Source: Chitinophaga pinensis (lineage in GTDB: Bacteria > Bacteroidota > Bacteroidia > UKL13-3). Taken from it: a stretch of DNA of 64,000 bases. How positions within the stretch are numbered: position 1 is the stretch's first letter; every line of letters begins with the position of its first letter. Made by a program: the position numbers and the translations under genes. Positions 8,519-17,420 of this stretch are shown piece by piece. A model generated the notes under the pieces. That model worked only from the letters and a program-made list of their open reading frames with translations. It was not told where the DNA came from and did not search any database. The DNA lies in assembly GCA_945861965.1 (NCBI GenBank), contig CAMAWM010000004.1:1-64000 (forward strand). The letters run 5' to 3'.

Positions 8519-10609
8519 ATGAAAAAATCAATCAAAATATTCATCATCCTACCCATAATTTTATTGACTATCAATAGCTATGCGCAAGACAATATTGCAA
8601 AATGCAAAATAGCTGGTGTAGCCCGATTTACCAATATTGGAGTCGAACTTAGATGGTTTCCCAGCAATAAAACAATTCTACGATTAGGATTTGAAAGAGG
8701 ATTTACCCTTGAAAGAAGTGACTTTGGAACTAACAAGTTTGAAACTATTAGAACAATAAAAGCTTTACCAAAAGACAAATGGGATTTACTTATTGGAACT
8801 GAAACAAATTTAGAAACAAAATCGAACTTGGAATTGGCAGCCGATTTTCTTTTTGTGGAAGCAATAAAAGAACAAAAAAGCATAAACTTAGATGAAGGAA
8901 TTGCGGAGCTAAATGAACAAAAAGGAAAAGAAGACATGGTTTATGCAGTGTTTGTGTTAACAGCAATAAAAGACTCAAAAGTGGCGGAAGCATTAGGTTT
9001 GGGTTATGCAGACAAAACTGCAACGGATGGAAACACTTATACATATCGCATTAAATTAAATGGTAAATCGGCAATTTATGAAATAGAAGATGGACTGATA
9101 AGTGTTAAAGCTAGTTTGAATCCAGATAAATATAAAAATGAAGTTTTTGTTTATCCTGGCAATAAACAATTGTCGTTTGTTTGGTCAGCTAAACCAGAAC
9201 TTTCGGGCTATTTTGTAGAAAGAAAAGCAGCAGGAGAAAATGCTTTTTTGCAATTAAATACTGTCCCAATTTATGCCTCTACTGGTGGTGGATTTGAAGG
9301 AATTGCTAATGGTGCTTATTTAGACGATTCATTGCAAAATTATACCACTTATTATTATCGTTTTTTTGGTTTAAGTGCCTTTGGCGAAAAAATTATGTTT
9401 GCCGAAACCAAAGGAATGCCGAGAGATTTAATCCCTCCAAGTAATCCAATTATTTACCAACCCAAACACACAAAAACCAAGGAAGTATTGGTAAATTGGG
9501 ACTTGTATGGCGATATAAGCGATTTGAGAGGATTTATTGTAGCTCGTTCTGATAGAGATACAGGAAATTTTACCATTATAAATAAAACAATTCTTTCAAG
9601 TAAAGCTAGGAGTTATAGCGATTCTACCTTTAATGCAGAAGGCATCAATTATTATATGGTTTATGCCATGGATACTGCTGGGAATATTAGTTATTCTTAT
9701 CCTTCTTATGTAGTTATTATAGACAGTACACCACCCACCCAGCCTCAAATTGTGAATGCAATAATTGATAGTTTTGGTATTGTAACTTTAACTATAAAAC
9801 AAGGGAAAGAAAAGGACATAAAAGGCTATAAATTATTTAAAGCCAATAGCCCCGAACACGAGTTTTCAGTTATTGAAGAGGGTTATTTAAACGATAAATG
9901 GGATACTAATGCTGTTAAATTGCTTTTCTACGACACTGTAACTTTGCAATCGCTTACTCCTAAAATTTATTACAGAATAAAAGCATTGGATTTCAACTAC
10001 AATCAATCTGTTTTTTCGGAAATTGCTGTGGTAAAAAGGCCAGATACTATTCCTCCTGTTACCCCTGTAATTAACAATGTGTTGGTGAGCGAAAAACAAA
10101 TAGAAATACATTTTGTGCCTAGCGAAAGTGTGGATGTAAAAGAACATTTAGTGTATAGAAAAATTGATTTTGCAGCCGATTGGGAAATCATTTTAAAGTT
10201 TGATTCAACCCAATATTCCATGATTGATACCAATGTAACCACAGGCGTAATGTACTATTATACCCTAAGAGCCAAAGATGAAAGCAATCTTTTTTCTGGC
10301 TATGCAAGTCCTGTTTCTGGCAAAACTTATGACAGTGGAATTAGGCCTCTAGTTCAAAATTTTTCAGTTTCTATAGTTAATAAAAAAGCAGTACTCAAAT
10401 GGGATTACCCTGACATTGGAAAAGATGTATTATTTGTTATTTATAAATGGAATGGAAATGGGCAGTTAACCCAATACGCTAATACTGCAGACAAAACATT
10501 TACCGATAATAATACTAAAAAAGAAAACTCATACTCCATTAAAGCGCATACTACTGATGGCGGAAAATCGAAAATGAGTGAAGAAGTTTATATAAAAATG
10601 GAAGAATAA
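8519..10609 (+). CDS. Secreted protein with multiple fibronectin type III-like domains
   Basis: The protein has 696 residues with a signal peptide (IFIILPIILLTINSYAQ). The N-terminal 200 residues are unlike anything I recognise. After about residue 215 there are four or more Fn3-like units, each with a Trp strand and a Y-Y-R/Y-x-v closing strand, for example LVNWDLYGDISDLRGFIVAR followed by INYYMVYAMDTAGN. Several are joined by DSTPPTQP-type linkers. There is no catalytic motif and no T9SS tail. It is the last gene of the operon and ends at a strong bidirectional terminator. A binding or scaffolding role beside the 1616-residue protein is inferred. Confidence 0.75.
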   Translation: MKKSIKIFIILPIILLTINSYAQDNIAKCKIAGVARFTNIGVELRWFPSNKTILRLGFERGFTLERSDFGTNKFETIRTIKALPKDKWDLLIGTETNLETKSNLELAADFLFVEAIKEQKSINLDEGIAELNEQKGKEDMVYAVFVLTAIKDSKVAEALGLGYADKTATDGNTYTYRIKLNGKSAIYEIEDGLISVKASLNPDKYKNEVFVYPGNKQLSFVWSAKPELSGYFVERKAAGENAFLQLNTVPIYASTGGGFEGIANGAYLDDSLQNYTTYYYRFFGLSAFGEKIMFAETKGMPRDLIPPSNPIIYQPKHTKTKEVLVNWDLYGDISDLRGFIVARSDRDTGNFTIINKTILSSKARSYSDSTFNAEGINYYMVYAMDTAGNISYSYPSYVVIIDSTPPTQPQIVNAIIDSFGIVTLTIKQGKEKDIKGYKLFKANSPEHEFSVIEEGYLNDKWDTNAVKLLFYDTVTLQSLTPKIYYRIKALDFNYNQSVFSEIAVVKRPDTIPPVTPVINNVLVSEKQIEIHFVPSESVDVKEHLVYRKIDFAADWEIILKFDSTQYSMIDTNVTTGVMYYYTLRAKDESNLFSGYASPVSGKTYDSGIRPLVQNFSVSIVNKKAVLKWDYPDIGKDVLFVIYKWNGNGQLTQYANTADKTFTDNNTKKENSYSIKAHTTDGGKSKMSEEVYIKMEE

Positions 10610-10621
10610 ATTATAGCATAA

Positions 10622-10652
10622 AAAAAGCGCACTTAAATTAAGTGCGCTTTTT
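10622..10652. terminator. Bidirectional rho-independent terminator
   Basis: A 15-bp perfect stem with a one-base centre runs from 10622 to 10652. Its core GCGCACTTAA is flanked by an A-run on the left and a T-run on the right, so it works for both the rightward operon (stop at 10609) and the leftward gene (stop at 10669). Confidence 0.9.
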
Positions 10653-10668
10653 CTTTTTTATCTAAAAA

Positions 10669-13600
10669 TTATTTTACTACACTAATTTTTTTAACAAATG
10701 TTTTGTCGTCAATTTCAATATGAATAAAATAAACACCTGATGATTGAACACTTAAATCAAGCACTTTTTCAGTCATATCGTTTTTACCGATAACAACACT
10801 TTTAATTCTATTTCCTAAAATGTCTAACACTTCAATTTTCATCTCAGATTTAAGATTTCCCAACGATTTCAATTTAAGTTTTCCATTGTTAGGATTAGGA
10901 TAAACTGCCAATACATTTTCTGCATTCATCACATCTTCAACACTTGTATTTGCAATTACATTAACCATTCGAGTTGCCTCTGCAGATCTGTTTCCTGAAA
11001 GGTCAGTAACTTTGTAGTTTACATAAAACAAACCTTCTTCGTCACCAAAATAATTTCCACCTGCATTTTTCGGAAGAGTAGATGTAATAATCAAATAAGG
11101 ACGAATTTGAGCATCGGTATTGTAATTATCAATCAACTCAACTCCGGGTTCTGAATATTCTTTCCAACGTAAAAGCATAAATGGATTTGTTCCAAGTATT
11201 TTAACTGTAGGAGCAATTTTGTCTAAAACTTTAACCACACGCATAATGCTGTCTTTATTTCCAGAACCATCTGTTGCAGTGTACCAAATATAATAAGTAC
11301 CCAACACATTAATATTTAGATTTGTGGTTTTATTTACAGCTATTGAATTTTTTGGCCAATAGTTATCGTTAACCAAAACACCTGGATCAACATAATTGTT
11401 AAATACATTTACTTCGGCTATTGCTGGTCCGTTTAATTGAATGGTAGGTTTAATAATATCTGAAACAATAACCTGCAAATAATAGGTTGGAGAAATATTT
11501 CCTGAACCATCAGTTGCTCTATAAGCTATATAGTATGAACCTACATTGTTTACATCAATCAGACCTGAATTTGTAAGAGTTATTGTATTCCAATAATTAT
11601 CTGTCCAGTTGATTGCAGACATTGCATCAAACGATTGATTTACCTGATGATAATATGGATTTCCATAACGTGCAGTTATTATTGGAGCGATTGTATCTTG
11701 AACAATAACAATTCTAGTAATTTCTGCTTTGAATCCAAATGCATCTGTAATTGAATATTTAATGATGTAGTTTCCTAAAGATGAAACATTCAAATTACTA
11801 ATAATTACCACTTGATTTGAAATATCATTGTTCAAATTATCTTTAGCAATATAGCCAGGTTCAACATACGAAGTGTTTACATTGGTTCTGTAAATTGCAC
11901 CACCAAGCAAACTAATACTTGGTCCCGTTCTGTTTAATTCAACAAATACAGTTCTATATGCCGTGTCTGATGTATTACCATATAAATCTTGAACTATGTA
12001 TTTTAAATAGTATGGACCAACTACAGTTGTATCTACTGTTCCAAAAACAATAAAGCGACTGCTAATATCTCCTTCTAAATTGTCAATTGCAGTAACTCCA
12101 GGTTCAATATATGCTTTGTTCTTTTCCGTTCTAAAAACAGAACCTCCATTAAGCGCAATGGTTGGTTTAATTGTATCAAATCCAAATGCAACTGTGAAAT
12201 CTTTAAACATTCCCATAGTTGCATAAACAGAATTTAATTGAGATGAGTTACCTAAGTCAACTGCTACACGCATTCTGGTAGTTCCAACTCTTTGATTAGC
12301 TCCAATTACAAATGAATCTGTACGTAGCAATGTATATGCATTGATTTCATTTGTTACTAATTCATTGGTTTCAAAAGCTGCATTCAAATTAAAATCAATC
12401 CACACTTTTCTATCCATTGCACTTGCAGTTCCTGGTCTATTCATTTGAATAAAATATTTAACTCCTCTAAACAAAGTAGTACTTTGATTTCCGTAAACAT
12501 ATTGATAAGTTGGTCCAATAGGATTTGGGAATAAACTATCAATTTGATTGAGTCTTACTCTTGAAATTCCAATACTTCCATCTCCCACTTGATCAACTGC
12601 CATACTACTACTTGGAGTTTGATAAGCTGCTATACAAATGTATGCTGTTTTGGTTGTTGAATCTGATCCAAAAGAATTCGATGCAACTAGTTTAGCTGTA
12701 TAACAAGTTTGAGCTGTGAATCTAATTGTCGGGTTTTGACTTGTTGAATTGGTTCCATTTAAATATTGTACGGTTGTAGGAACAAATGACCATCTCCACT
12801 GGTTAGGTCCATGCAAACTCTTATCAATCATTTTAAATGTGTCAGTATTGAACCCCGCAATTTTATCTGAGGTAAATCGAGCTTCAGGTTTTTGAGTTAC
12901 TGGTAAAAATACAATATTCTTGCATATAGTATCTACGCCTACACAATTATAAGCTACCAAACATATTTTACGAATTGATGGGATCGTAACTATATAGGTT
13001 CTTGTAGGACTTGCGCTAACAGAATCAAACAAATTGTTTCCATCTGTATCCCAACTGTATTGCATTAATACACCTTCCGATTTATTAAACAATGTTATTG
13101 GTGTAGTTGAATAAACAGTATCAGCTATATTAAATGCAGCAATCGGTTTTGAATAGCTTGCTGGTTTCATATCCCAACGAATAATGAAACCTGCCGAATC
13201 GTATCCTGGAGGAACAGCAGTTCCGCCTGTTTTGAATTTAGCAAAAATTGCTCTTCCACCACGAATAACTTTTTTATTATTTGCTAATGGTAATTGCCCA
13301 CCTGGACTTGCGCCAATAGTTGTTAATAATGGAGCATTTGCATTTATTCCATTGAAAAATTGTAAGCTATCGCTTGGCAACATTTTTAATCTTTCAACAT
13401 ACAATGTAATTGAATCAGCACAAGGATTGATTAAAAACCCTGGGCAAGTTGCAACTTGAGATCTTGTATAAGAAAAATTCGGTCCAGATGGCCCATAAAT
13501 ATACCCTTCTGCATCTTGGCTTCCAAATGATCCTGTACCACTACACATATTGTAACCATTGACTACTTTTATATAATCTGTTTTACAAATAGAATCCGTT

Positions 13601-14883
13601 CCTCTAGCATTCCAAACCCGTAAACAAATGGTATAAATGCCAGGATCAAAACCAGTGAATTTAGGATTGGCTACTGAACTGTTTGGATCAAAATAATTAG
13701 GTGCAAATGGCATTTGACTACACTTGTTACAAGGAGGGAAATATTCCCACTGCCACTGGTTTGGACCATTGTCTGAAAGATCAATAAATGAGCTTTGATC
13801 GGCAAATCCAACAATCTTTTTGAACGAAATGAAATTTGCAGTGGGTACTCTACTTGGAGTATCAACCCAAATATATTTTGTGATTGAATCTCGTAATGAA
13901 TCGGATTTCAAAAAGTTTACTGCTAATAATCTTAGTTTCCACCATCCACGTTTATCAAATGTATAATTTAAGTTATTGGTATATTTAATTGTATCAATAT
14001 ATCGCTGTGTGCTAAATTTAACATTTTGACGGAAATAACCTGGATTTAATGTTGTATCAGCAGTCGGCACATATTCTTCAACATCCCAATAAACTCTGCT
14101 TTGGCTGCTACTTGTATTGATAATAATTTGTGGACTATTGATCCAAACTGTGTCCATTGGTCCTGCTGTTGTATCACTTACTCCTTGGAAAAAATTTGCA
14201 ATTGGTGGAAGTGTTGGACCACTGCCTCCAGTATAAGTAAATTGCATATCAGCTCTTTGGGTATAAATCCCTCCACCAGTAATTCCACAATACGAACCAG
14301 CTCCATCAGCCCAACTGTGCAAAGTGCTATTAAAAGTTGTAGCTGTATAAGTAAGTTGTGGCGACCATGAATAGCAAACTGAACCCGAAGGTGTATTATC
14401 ATGACATGCATCTACCAAAAGATTTGAAACTCCATCCCAAACAAAGGGCGTGTTAAACATGTGTTGGTTCCAGTTTACAACAGATGTAGTATAACTTACT
14501 GGGTTTAATACCGTTGTAAGTCCAGCATTGTCAAAAGCTGTCAAAACTGTTGCTGAACTATTTTTTAGTTTTATAGTAAAAGATAAATGCACACCACCGC
14601 CCGGACAAGTAGAACCAGCGCACGAAACACTTGGCACATAAAACGCTATTGATGTAAGTGTTTTTGATCCAGTTAAACCTGCTGCATTCAACTCGCTTGC
14701 AAGAATTAGGTATTGAACACGCGAAGATGTATACCAAGCACCGTACGGTGTTGGCCCACTATTACAGGCCAAATTAGTTATACCGGTACCAATTGTAACT
14801 GTTTGAGCATTTACAATGTTTGAAAAACTAATTGATAGCCCAAACAAAAATGCGATTGTTTTAAGTGTATATTTTTTCATCAT
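10669..14883 (-). CDS. Giant T9SS surface protein with PKD, GEVED and five DUF5011-type domains
   Basis: The protein has 1404 residues with a signal peptide ending NIVNAQ. The N-terminal region is rich in Cys/Gly (SCAGSTCPGGGV), of a type common in T9SS cargo. Next come PKD-like domains (two share the phrase GPNQWxW) and a CUB-like stretch. A GEVED domain lies at about residues 755-885 (KVWIDFNLNAAFETNE). Five DUF5011/HYR-like repeats lie at about 895-1315, recognised by YIEPG, YVEPG, YVDPG and YSEPG and D-N-Y/L motifs. The last 80 residues (VYPNPNNGKLKL to FVKKISVVK) form a type A sorting domain, so the protein should be exported by T9SS and anchored or released. An adhesin or matrix role is likely. 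Either of two adjacent ATGs (14883 or 14880) could start it. Confidence 0.88.
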   Translation of the reverse strand: MMKKYTLKTIAFLFGLSISFSNIVNAQTVTIGTGITNLACNSGPTPYGAWYTSSRVQYLILASELNAAGLTGSKTLTSIAFYVPSVSCAGSTCPGGGVHLSFTIKLKNSSATVLTAFDNAGLTTVLNPVSYTTSVVNWNQHMFNTPFVWDGVSNLLVDACHDNTPSGSVCYSWSPQLTYTATTFNSTLHSWADGAGSYCGITGGGIYTQRADMQFTYTGGSGPTLPPIANFFQGVSDTTAGPMDTVWINSPQIIINTSSSQSRVYWDVEEYVPTADTTLNPGYFRQNVKFSTQRYIDTIKYTNNLNYTFDKRGWWKLRLLAVNFLKSDSLRDSITKYIWVDTPSRVPTANFISFKKIVGFADQSSFIDLSDNGPNQWQWEYFPPCNKCSQMPFAPNYFDPNSSVANPKFTGFDPGIYTICLRVWNARGTDSICKTDYIKVVNGYNMCSGTGSFGSQDAEGYIYGPSGPNFSYTRSQVATCPGFLINPCADSITLYVERLKMLPSDSLQFFNGINANAPLLTTIGASPGGQLPLANNKKVIRGGRAIFAKFKTGGTAVPPGYDSAGFIIRWDMKPASYSKPIAAFNIADTVYSTTPITLFNKSEGVLMQYSWDTDGNNLFDSVSASPTRTYIVTIPSIRKICLVAYNCVGVDTICKNIVFLPVTQKPEARFTSDKIAGFNTDTFKMIDKSLHGPNQWRWSFVPTTVQYLNGTNSTSQNPTIRFTAQTCYTAKLVASNSFGSDSTTKTAYICIAAYQTPSSSMAVDQVGDGSIGISRVRLNQIDSLFPNPIGPTYQYVYGNQSTTLFRGVKYFIQMNRPGTASAMDRKVWIDFNLNAAFETNELVTNEINAYTLLRTDSFVIGANQRVGTTRMRVAVDLGNSSQLNSVYATMGMFKDFTVAFGFDTIKPTIALNGGSVFRTEKNKAYIEPGVTAIDNLEGDISSRFIVFGTVDTTVVGPYYLKYIVQDLYGNTSDTAYRTVFVELNRTGPSISLLGGAIYRTNVNTSYVEPGYIAKDNLNNDISNQVVIISNLNVSSLGNYIIKYSITDAFGFKAEITRIVIVQDTIAPIITARYGNPYYHQVNQSFDAMSAINWTDNYWNTITLTNSGLIDVNNVGSYYIAYRATDGSGNISPTYYLQVIVSDIIKPTIQLNGPAIAEVNVFNNYVDPGVLVNDNYWPKNSIAVNKTTNLNINVLGTYYIWYTATDGSGNKDSIMRVVKVLDKIAPTVKILGTNPFMLLRWKEYSEPGVELIDNYNTDAQIRPYLIITSTLPKNAGGNYFGDEEGLFYVNYKVTDLSGNRSAEATRMVNVIANTSVEDVMNAENVLAVYPNPNNGKLKLKSLGNLKSEMKIEVLDILGNRIKSVVIGKNDMTEKVLDLSVQSSGVYFIHIEIDDKTFVKKISVVK

Positions 14884-14917
14884 AATTTTATATAAATTTT
14901 TACTAATTTTAAAAGTC

Positions 14918-14948
14918 CGAATGTAAATTAAATAACATTAATTCCAAA
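14918..14948 (-). promoter_or_regulatory. Promoter of the giant T9SS surface gene
   Basis: Read on the minus strand, TTTG (14948-14945) is followed by exactly 19 nt and TACATTCG (14925-14918), which matches TAnnTTTG in seven of eight positions. Transcription would start near 14911, about 30 nt before the ATG. The -33 element abuts the stop of the upstream gene, so this gene is transcribed separately from the mbnP/mbnH pair. Confidence 0.55.
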
Positions 14949-16070
14949 TTATGGTTTGTCAAATTTCGGATTTGTAATAAAAGTCGAATCCGTTAAGCAT
15001 TTTAAGAACGAAACTAAGTCTGCTTTTTGCTTAATATTCAGGTTTAAAGTTCCTCCGTGTGTAAAGTGTTTTCCAATCAAAGGATCAACATAAATAGAAT
15101 TTTTTGTGCCTGAATTATAGAACTCTACAACCGAATCCAAGGAGCTAAAACGGCCATCGTGCATGTAAGGTGCTGTAAAAACTAGATTGCGCAAACTGGG
15201 TGTTTTAAACTTACCAAAATCCGAAATATTGTTAGTAATATGATATAACCCTGAATCGGTTGGGTAAACATCCAATCCGTTGTTGTGAAAATCAAAATCG
15301 GTTAAAAAATAAGTGCCTTGCGAACCATGGCAATGAAAACAATCGCCAAGCCCTGAAGCTCCATTGTCATTTACTCCAAATAGAGTTTGCATACCGCTGT
15401 ATTCTTCTTGAGTAAACACTGCAATATTTTTGGTTTGAAGGTATTTGTCGTATTTGCTACCAAATGAAATAAGGGTTCGTTCAAATTGTGCAATCGCTTT
15501 TTGCACTAAAAAAATATAAATGGAATCGCTTCCAAAAGCTTTTTTAAATAATTTGGAATATTCAGAATGCACTTGTAATTTATTCACCACATTCAGTAAA
15601 CTTTCGTCCATTTCAATTGGGTTTTGAATGGGCGCCAACACTTGTCTTTCTAAATCATTTGCGCCACCATCCCAGAAAAACCGGTGATTTGTTTTTGATT
15701 TACTTTCCCAATATCCCAAGTTAAAAAGTGGCATTGAATTTCTAGTACCAAAAAGCCCATGAATACCTTCGCTAAATTTCTTTCCATTATCTGAAAATGC
15801 GTTTTTTTGATTGTGGCAACTTGCACACGATTGCGTGTTGTTTGCCGACAAAATTGGATCGTAAAATAGTTTTCTTCCCAATTCAACTCCAGCATTGGTT
15901 AGCGGATTGTTGTCGGGCATTTTCAAAAAATCTTGTGGATTTGTAAAATACGATGGATATGCTATTAGATAAGGCGTTCTATCCCAAAGCACTTCTTCTT
16001 CAATCGGCTTATCTTTTCGGCACGCAATTGATAAGACAACTAAAAAAACCAATAACAATTTTTTCTTCAT
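14949..16070 (-). CDS. Diheme cytochrome c peroxidase family protein, MbnH-like lipoprotein
   Basis: This 373-residue lipoprotein has a lipobox, LSIAC, at Cys17. Two c-type heme sites are visible, C82-A-S-C85-H86 and C244-F-H-C247-H248. The segment PYMHDGRFSS (301-310) is typical of the MauG/CcpA diheme family. Length and motif order are normal for the family. The start overlaps the stop of the MbnP-like gene by ATGA, so the two are translationally coupled. In characterised pairs, the diheme partner MbnH oxidises a tryptophan of MbnP to kynurenine, which creates a copper site. That role here is inferred from the pairing. A plain peroxide-scavenging CcpA is the alternative. Confidence 0.85.
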   Translation of the reverse strand: MKKKLLLVFLVVLSIACRKDKPIEEEVLWDRTPYLIAYPSYFTNPQDFLKMPDNNPLTNAGVELGRKLFYDPILSANNTQSCASCHNQKNAFSDNGKKFSEGIHGLFGTRNSMPLFNLGYWESKSKTNHRFFWDGGANDLERQVLAPIQNPIEMDESLLNVVNKLQVHSEYSKLFKKAFGSDSIYIFLVQKAIAQFERTLISFGSKYDKYLQTKNIAVFTQEEYSGMQTLFGVNDNGASGLGDCFHCHGSQGTYFLTDFDFHNNGLDVYPTDSGLYHITNNISDFGKFKTPSLRNLVFTAPYMHDGRFSSLDSVVEFYNSGTKNSIYVDPLIGKHFTHGGTLNLNIKQKADLVSFLKCLTDSTFITNPKFDKP

Positions 16071-16846
16071 CTAACATCTGTTAAAGTTATCATATCGCCC
16101 ATATTTGCAACTAATTTTGGAAGCAGAGGATGAAAAGTGGTATGAATATTTTCTGTGTCGGCCATAATTCCAAAATTTTGAGGATTCTGAAACATCTCGT
16201 TTACATCCATTTTCAAGTCTAAGTTAATTGTATTTTTTTTCAGTTTATAGGCGTTTAAATTCAAACTATATGTAATCAGATTTGCATCTCCGCCAATGTC
16301 GTAAGCATAGGAAATATTGCGATTTGTACGGCCAAAAATCCTGTAAAATATATATCCCGAATTCCAGTCCCAGTACATTCCAAGACTTGGATCTAATGCG
16401 CCTGTTTGATCACCGCTGTGATTTCGAAAACTATCAACTCCCATTGAAAATTTAAGATCTGTATAAATGCCTGCAGGAATATTTGAAAGATTTACAGAAT
16501 ATAAATACGCATCGGTTCCACGATTCAAAAAATAATCTCCTACTTTTATCCAAGTTGAATCTGATTTTTTCAAATAAATATTTGAAACTCTGTACTCAAA
16601 ATTCTCAACATTAAAAGTATCTCCCGAAGAATTTATAAAATTTTTGCTTGCATAAACAATCGGCTCATTTTTGAAATAATGAGAAAGATTTAAATTCAAA
16701 ATTCCGGGCTGAGCAAATACAATTCCCGAGAAATTTGTAATCGTATCCAATGGATTTATTGGCTTTGGCGTAATATCTACTTGATCATCTTTGCCACATG
16801 AAAATATAAATAAAGTAAGAAAAAAAAATAAAGCAGCGTTTTTCAT
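16067..16846 (-). CDS. MbnP family copper-binding-type lipoprotein
   Basis: This 259-residue lipoprotein has a lipobox ending at Cys17 (LTLFIFSCGKD). The segments FSMGVDSFRNHSGDQTGALD (134-152) and MYWDWNSGYIFYRI (157-170) are the signature of the MbnP family, first described beside methanobactin operons and widespread outside them. Trp159 and Trp161 are candidates for oxidation to kynurenine by the diheme partner, with which it shares an ATGA overlap. The protein should sit in the periplasm or on the outer membrane. No methanobactin precursor or TonB receptor is nearby, so the cellular role (copper acquisition or sequestration) is open. Confidence 0.85.
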   Translation of the reverse strand: MKNAALFFFLTLFIFSCGKDDQVDITPKPINPLDTITNFSGIVFAQPGILNLNLSHYFKNEPIVYASKNFINSSGDTFNVENFEYRVSNIYLKKSDSTWIKVGDYFLNRGTDAYLYSVNLSNIPAGIYTDLKFSMGVDSFRNHSGDQTGALDPSLGMYWDWNSGYIFYRIFGRTNRNISYAYDIGGDANLITYSLNLNAYKLKKNTINLDLKMDVNEMFQNPQNFGIMADTENIHTTFHPLLPKLVANMGDMITLTDVR

Positions 16847-16870
16847 TTATTGTTAGAATATTTGCAGATT

Positions 16871-16901
16871 CAAATTTATCATTAAATAGTAAAATAACAA
16901 A
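16871..16901 (-). promoter_or_regulatory. Consensus promoter of the mbnP/mbnH-like operon
   Basis: On the minus strand, TTTG (16901-16898) is followed by exactly 19 nt and TAAATTTG (16878-16871), a full match to the Bacteroidota pattern TTTG-N19-TAnnTTTG. The predicted transcript starts near 16865, about 20 nt before the ATG at 16846. The element lies directly upstream of the divergent yajQ gene. Confidence 0.6.
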
Positions 16902-16913
16902 CAAAATTACTTT

Positions 16914-17405
16914 ATGCCAAGTTTCGATATTGTTTCAAAAACCGACATGCAGAAAATTGATAACGCTATTAATACTGCAAAAAAAGAGTTGATAAATCGC
17001 TATGATTTGAAAGATGAAACCTGCGAAATAGATTTAGACAAAAGTGCCAAACTTGTAAAGTTGGCAGCAAAACAAGATATGGCTATAAAAACTTTGGTTG
17101 ATATCGTTTTGTCCAAATTCAGCAAACAACAATTGGATGTACGAACGCTGGATTTGAGTAAAGATACTAAGCCAAGCGGAAAATTGGTATTAAAAGATTT
17201 GCCTATTAAAGATGGAATTGAGAAAGAAACTGCTAAAAAAATTGTATCCTTTATAAAAGAAACTCGGATGAAAGTGCAAGCATCAATAATGGACGATCAA
17301 GTTAGAGTAACCGCTAAGCAAATTGATGACCTTCAGGATATGATTGCGAAATTGCGAGACAAAGATTTTGAAATTCCGCTGCAGTTTGAAAATATGAGGA
17401 GTTAA
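16914..17405 (+). CDS. yajQ: YajQ family nucleotide-binding protein
   Basis: The protein has 163 residues, standard for the YajQ (UPF0234) family. The N-terminus MPSFDIVSKTDMQKIDNAI and the RYDLKDE segment are highly characteristic. Members are cytoplasmic and have two ferredoxin-like folds. Some bind cyclic di-GMP and act as transcriptional co-regulators, but this has not been shown for Bacteroidota and should not be assumed. The gene is divergent from mbnP and converges on rsfS with a 15-nt gap. Confidence 0.93.
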   Translation: MPSFDIVSKTDMQKIDNAINTAKKELINRYDLKDETCEIDLDKSAKLVKLAAKQDMAIKTLVDIVLSKFSKQQLDVRTLDLSKDTKPSGKLVLKDLPIKDGIEKETAKKIVSFIKETRMKVQASIMDDQVRVTAKQIDDLQDMIAKLRDKDFEIPLQFENMRS

Positions 17406-17420
17406 TAGTTAAATCTCCTA

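Noticed and set aside
10926-12190. DUF5011 repeats as a DNA-level tandem array
   Set aside because: The five units are recognisable only as protein; the DNA has diverged and no exact tandem repeat is seen.
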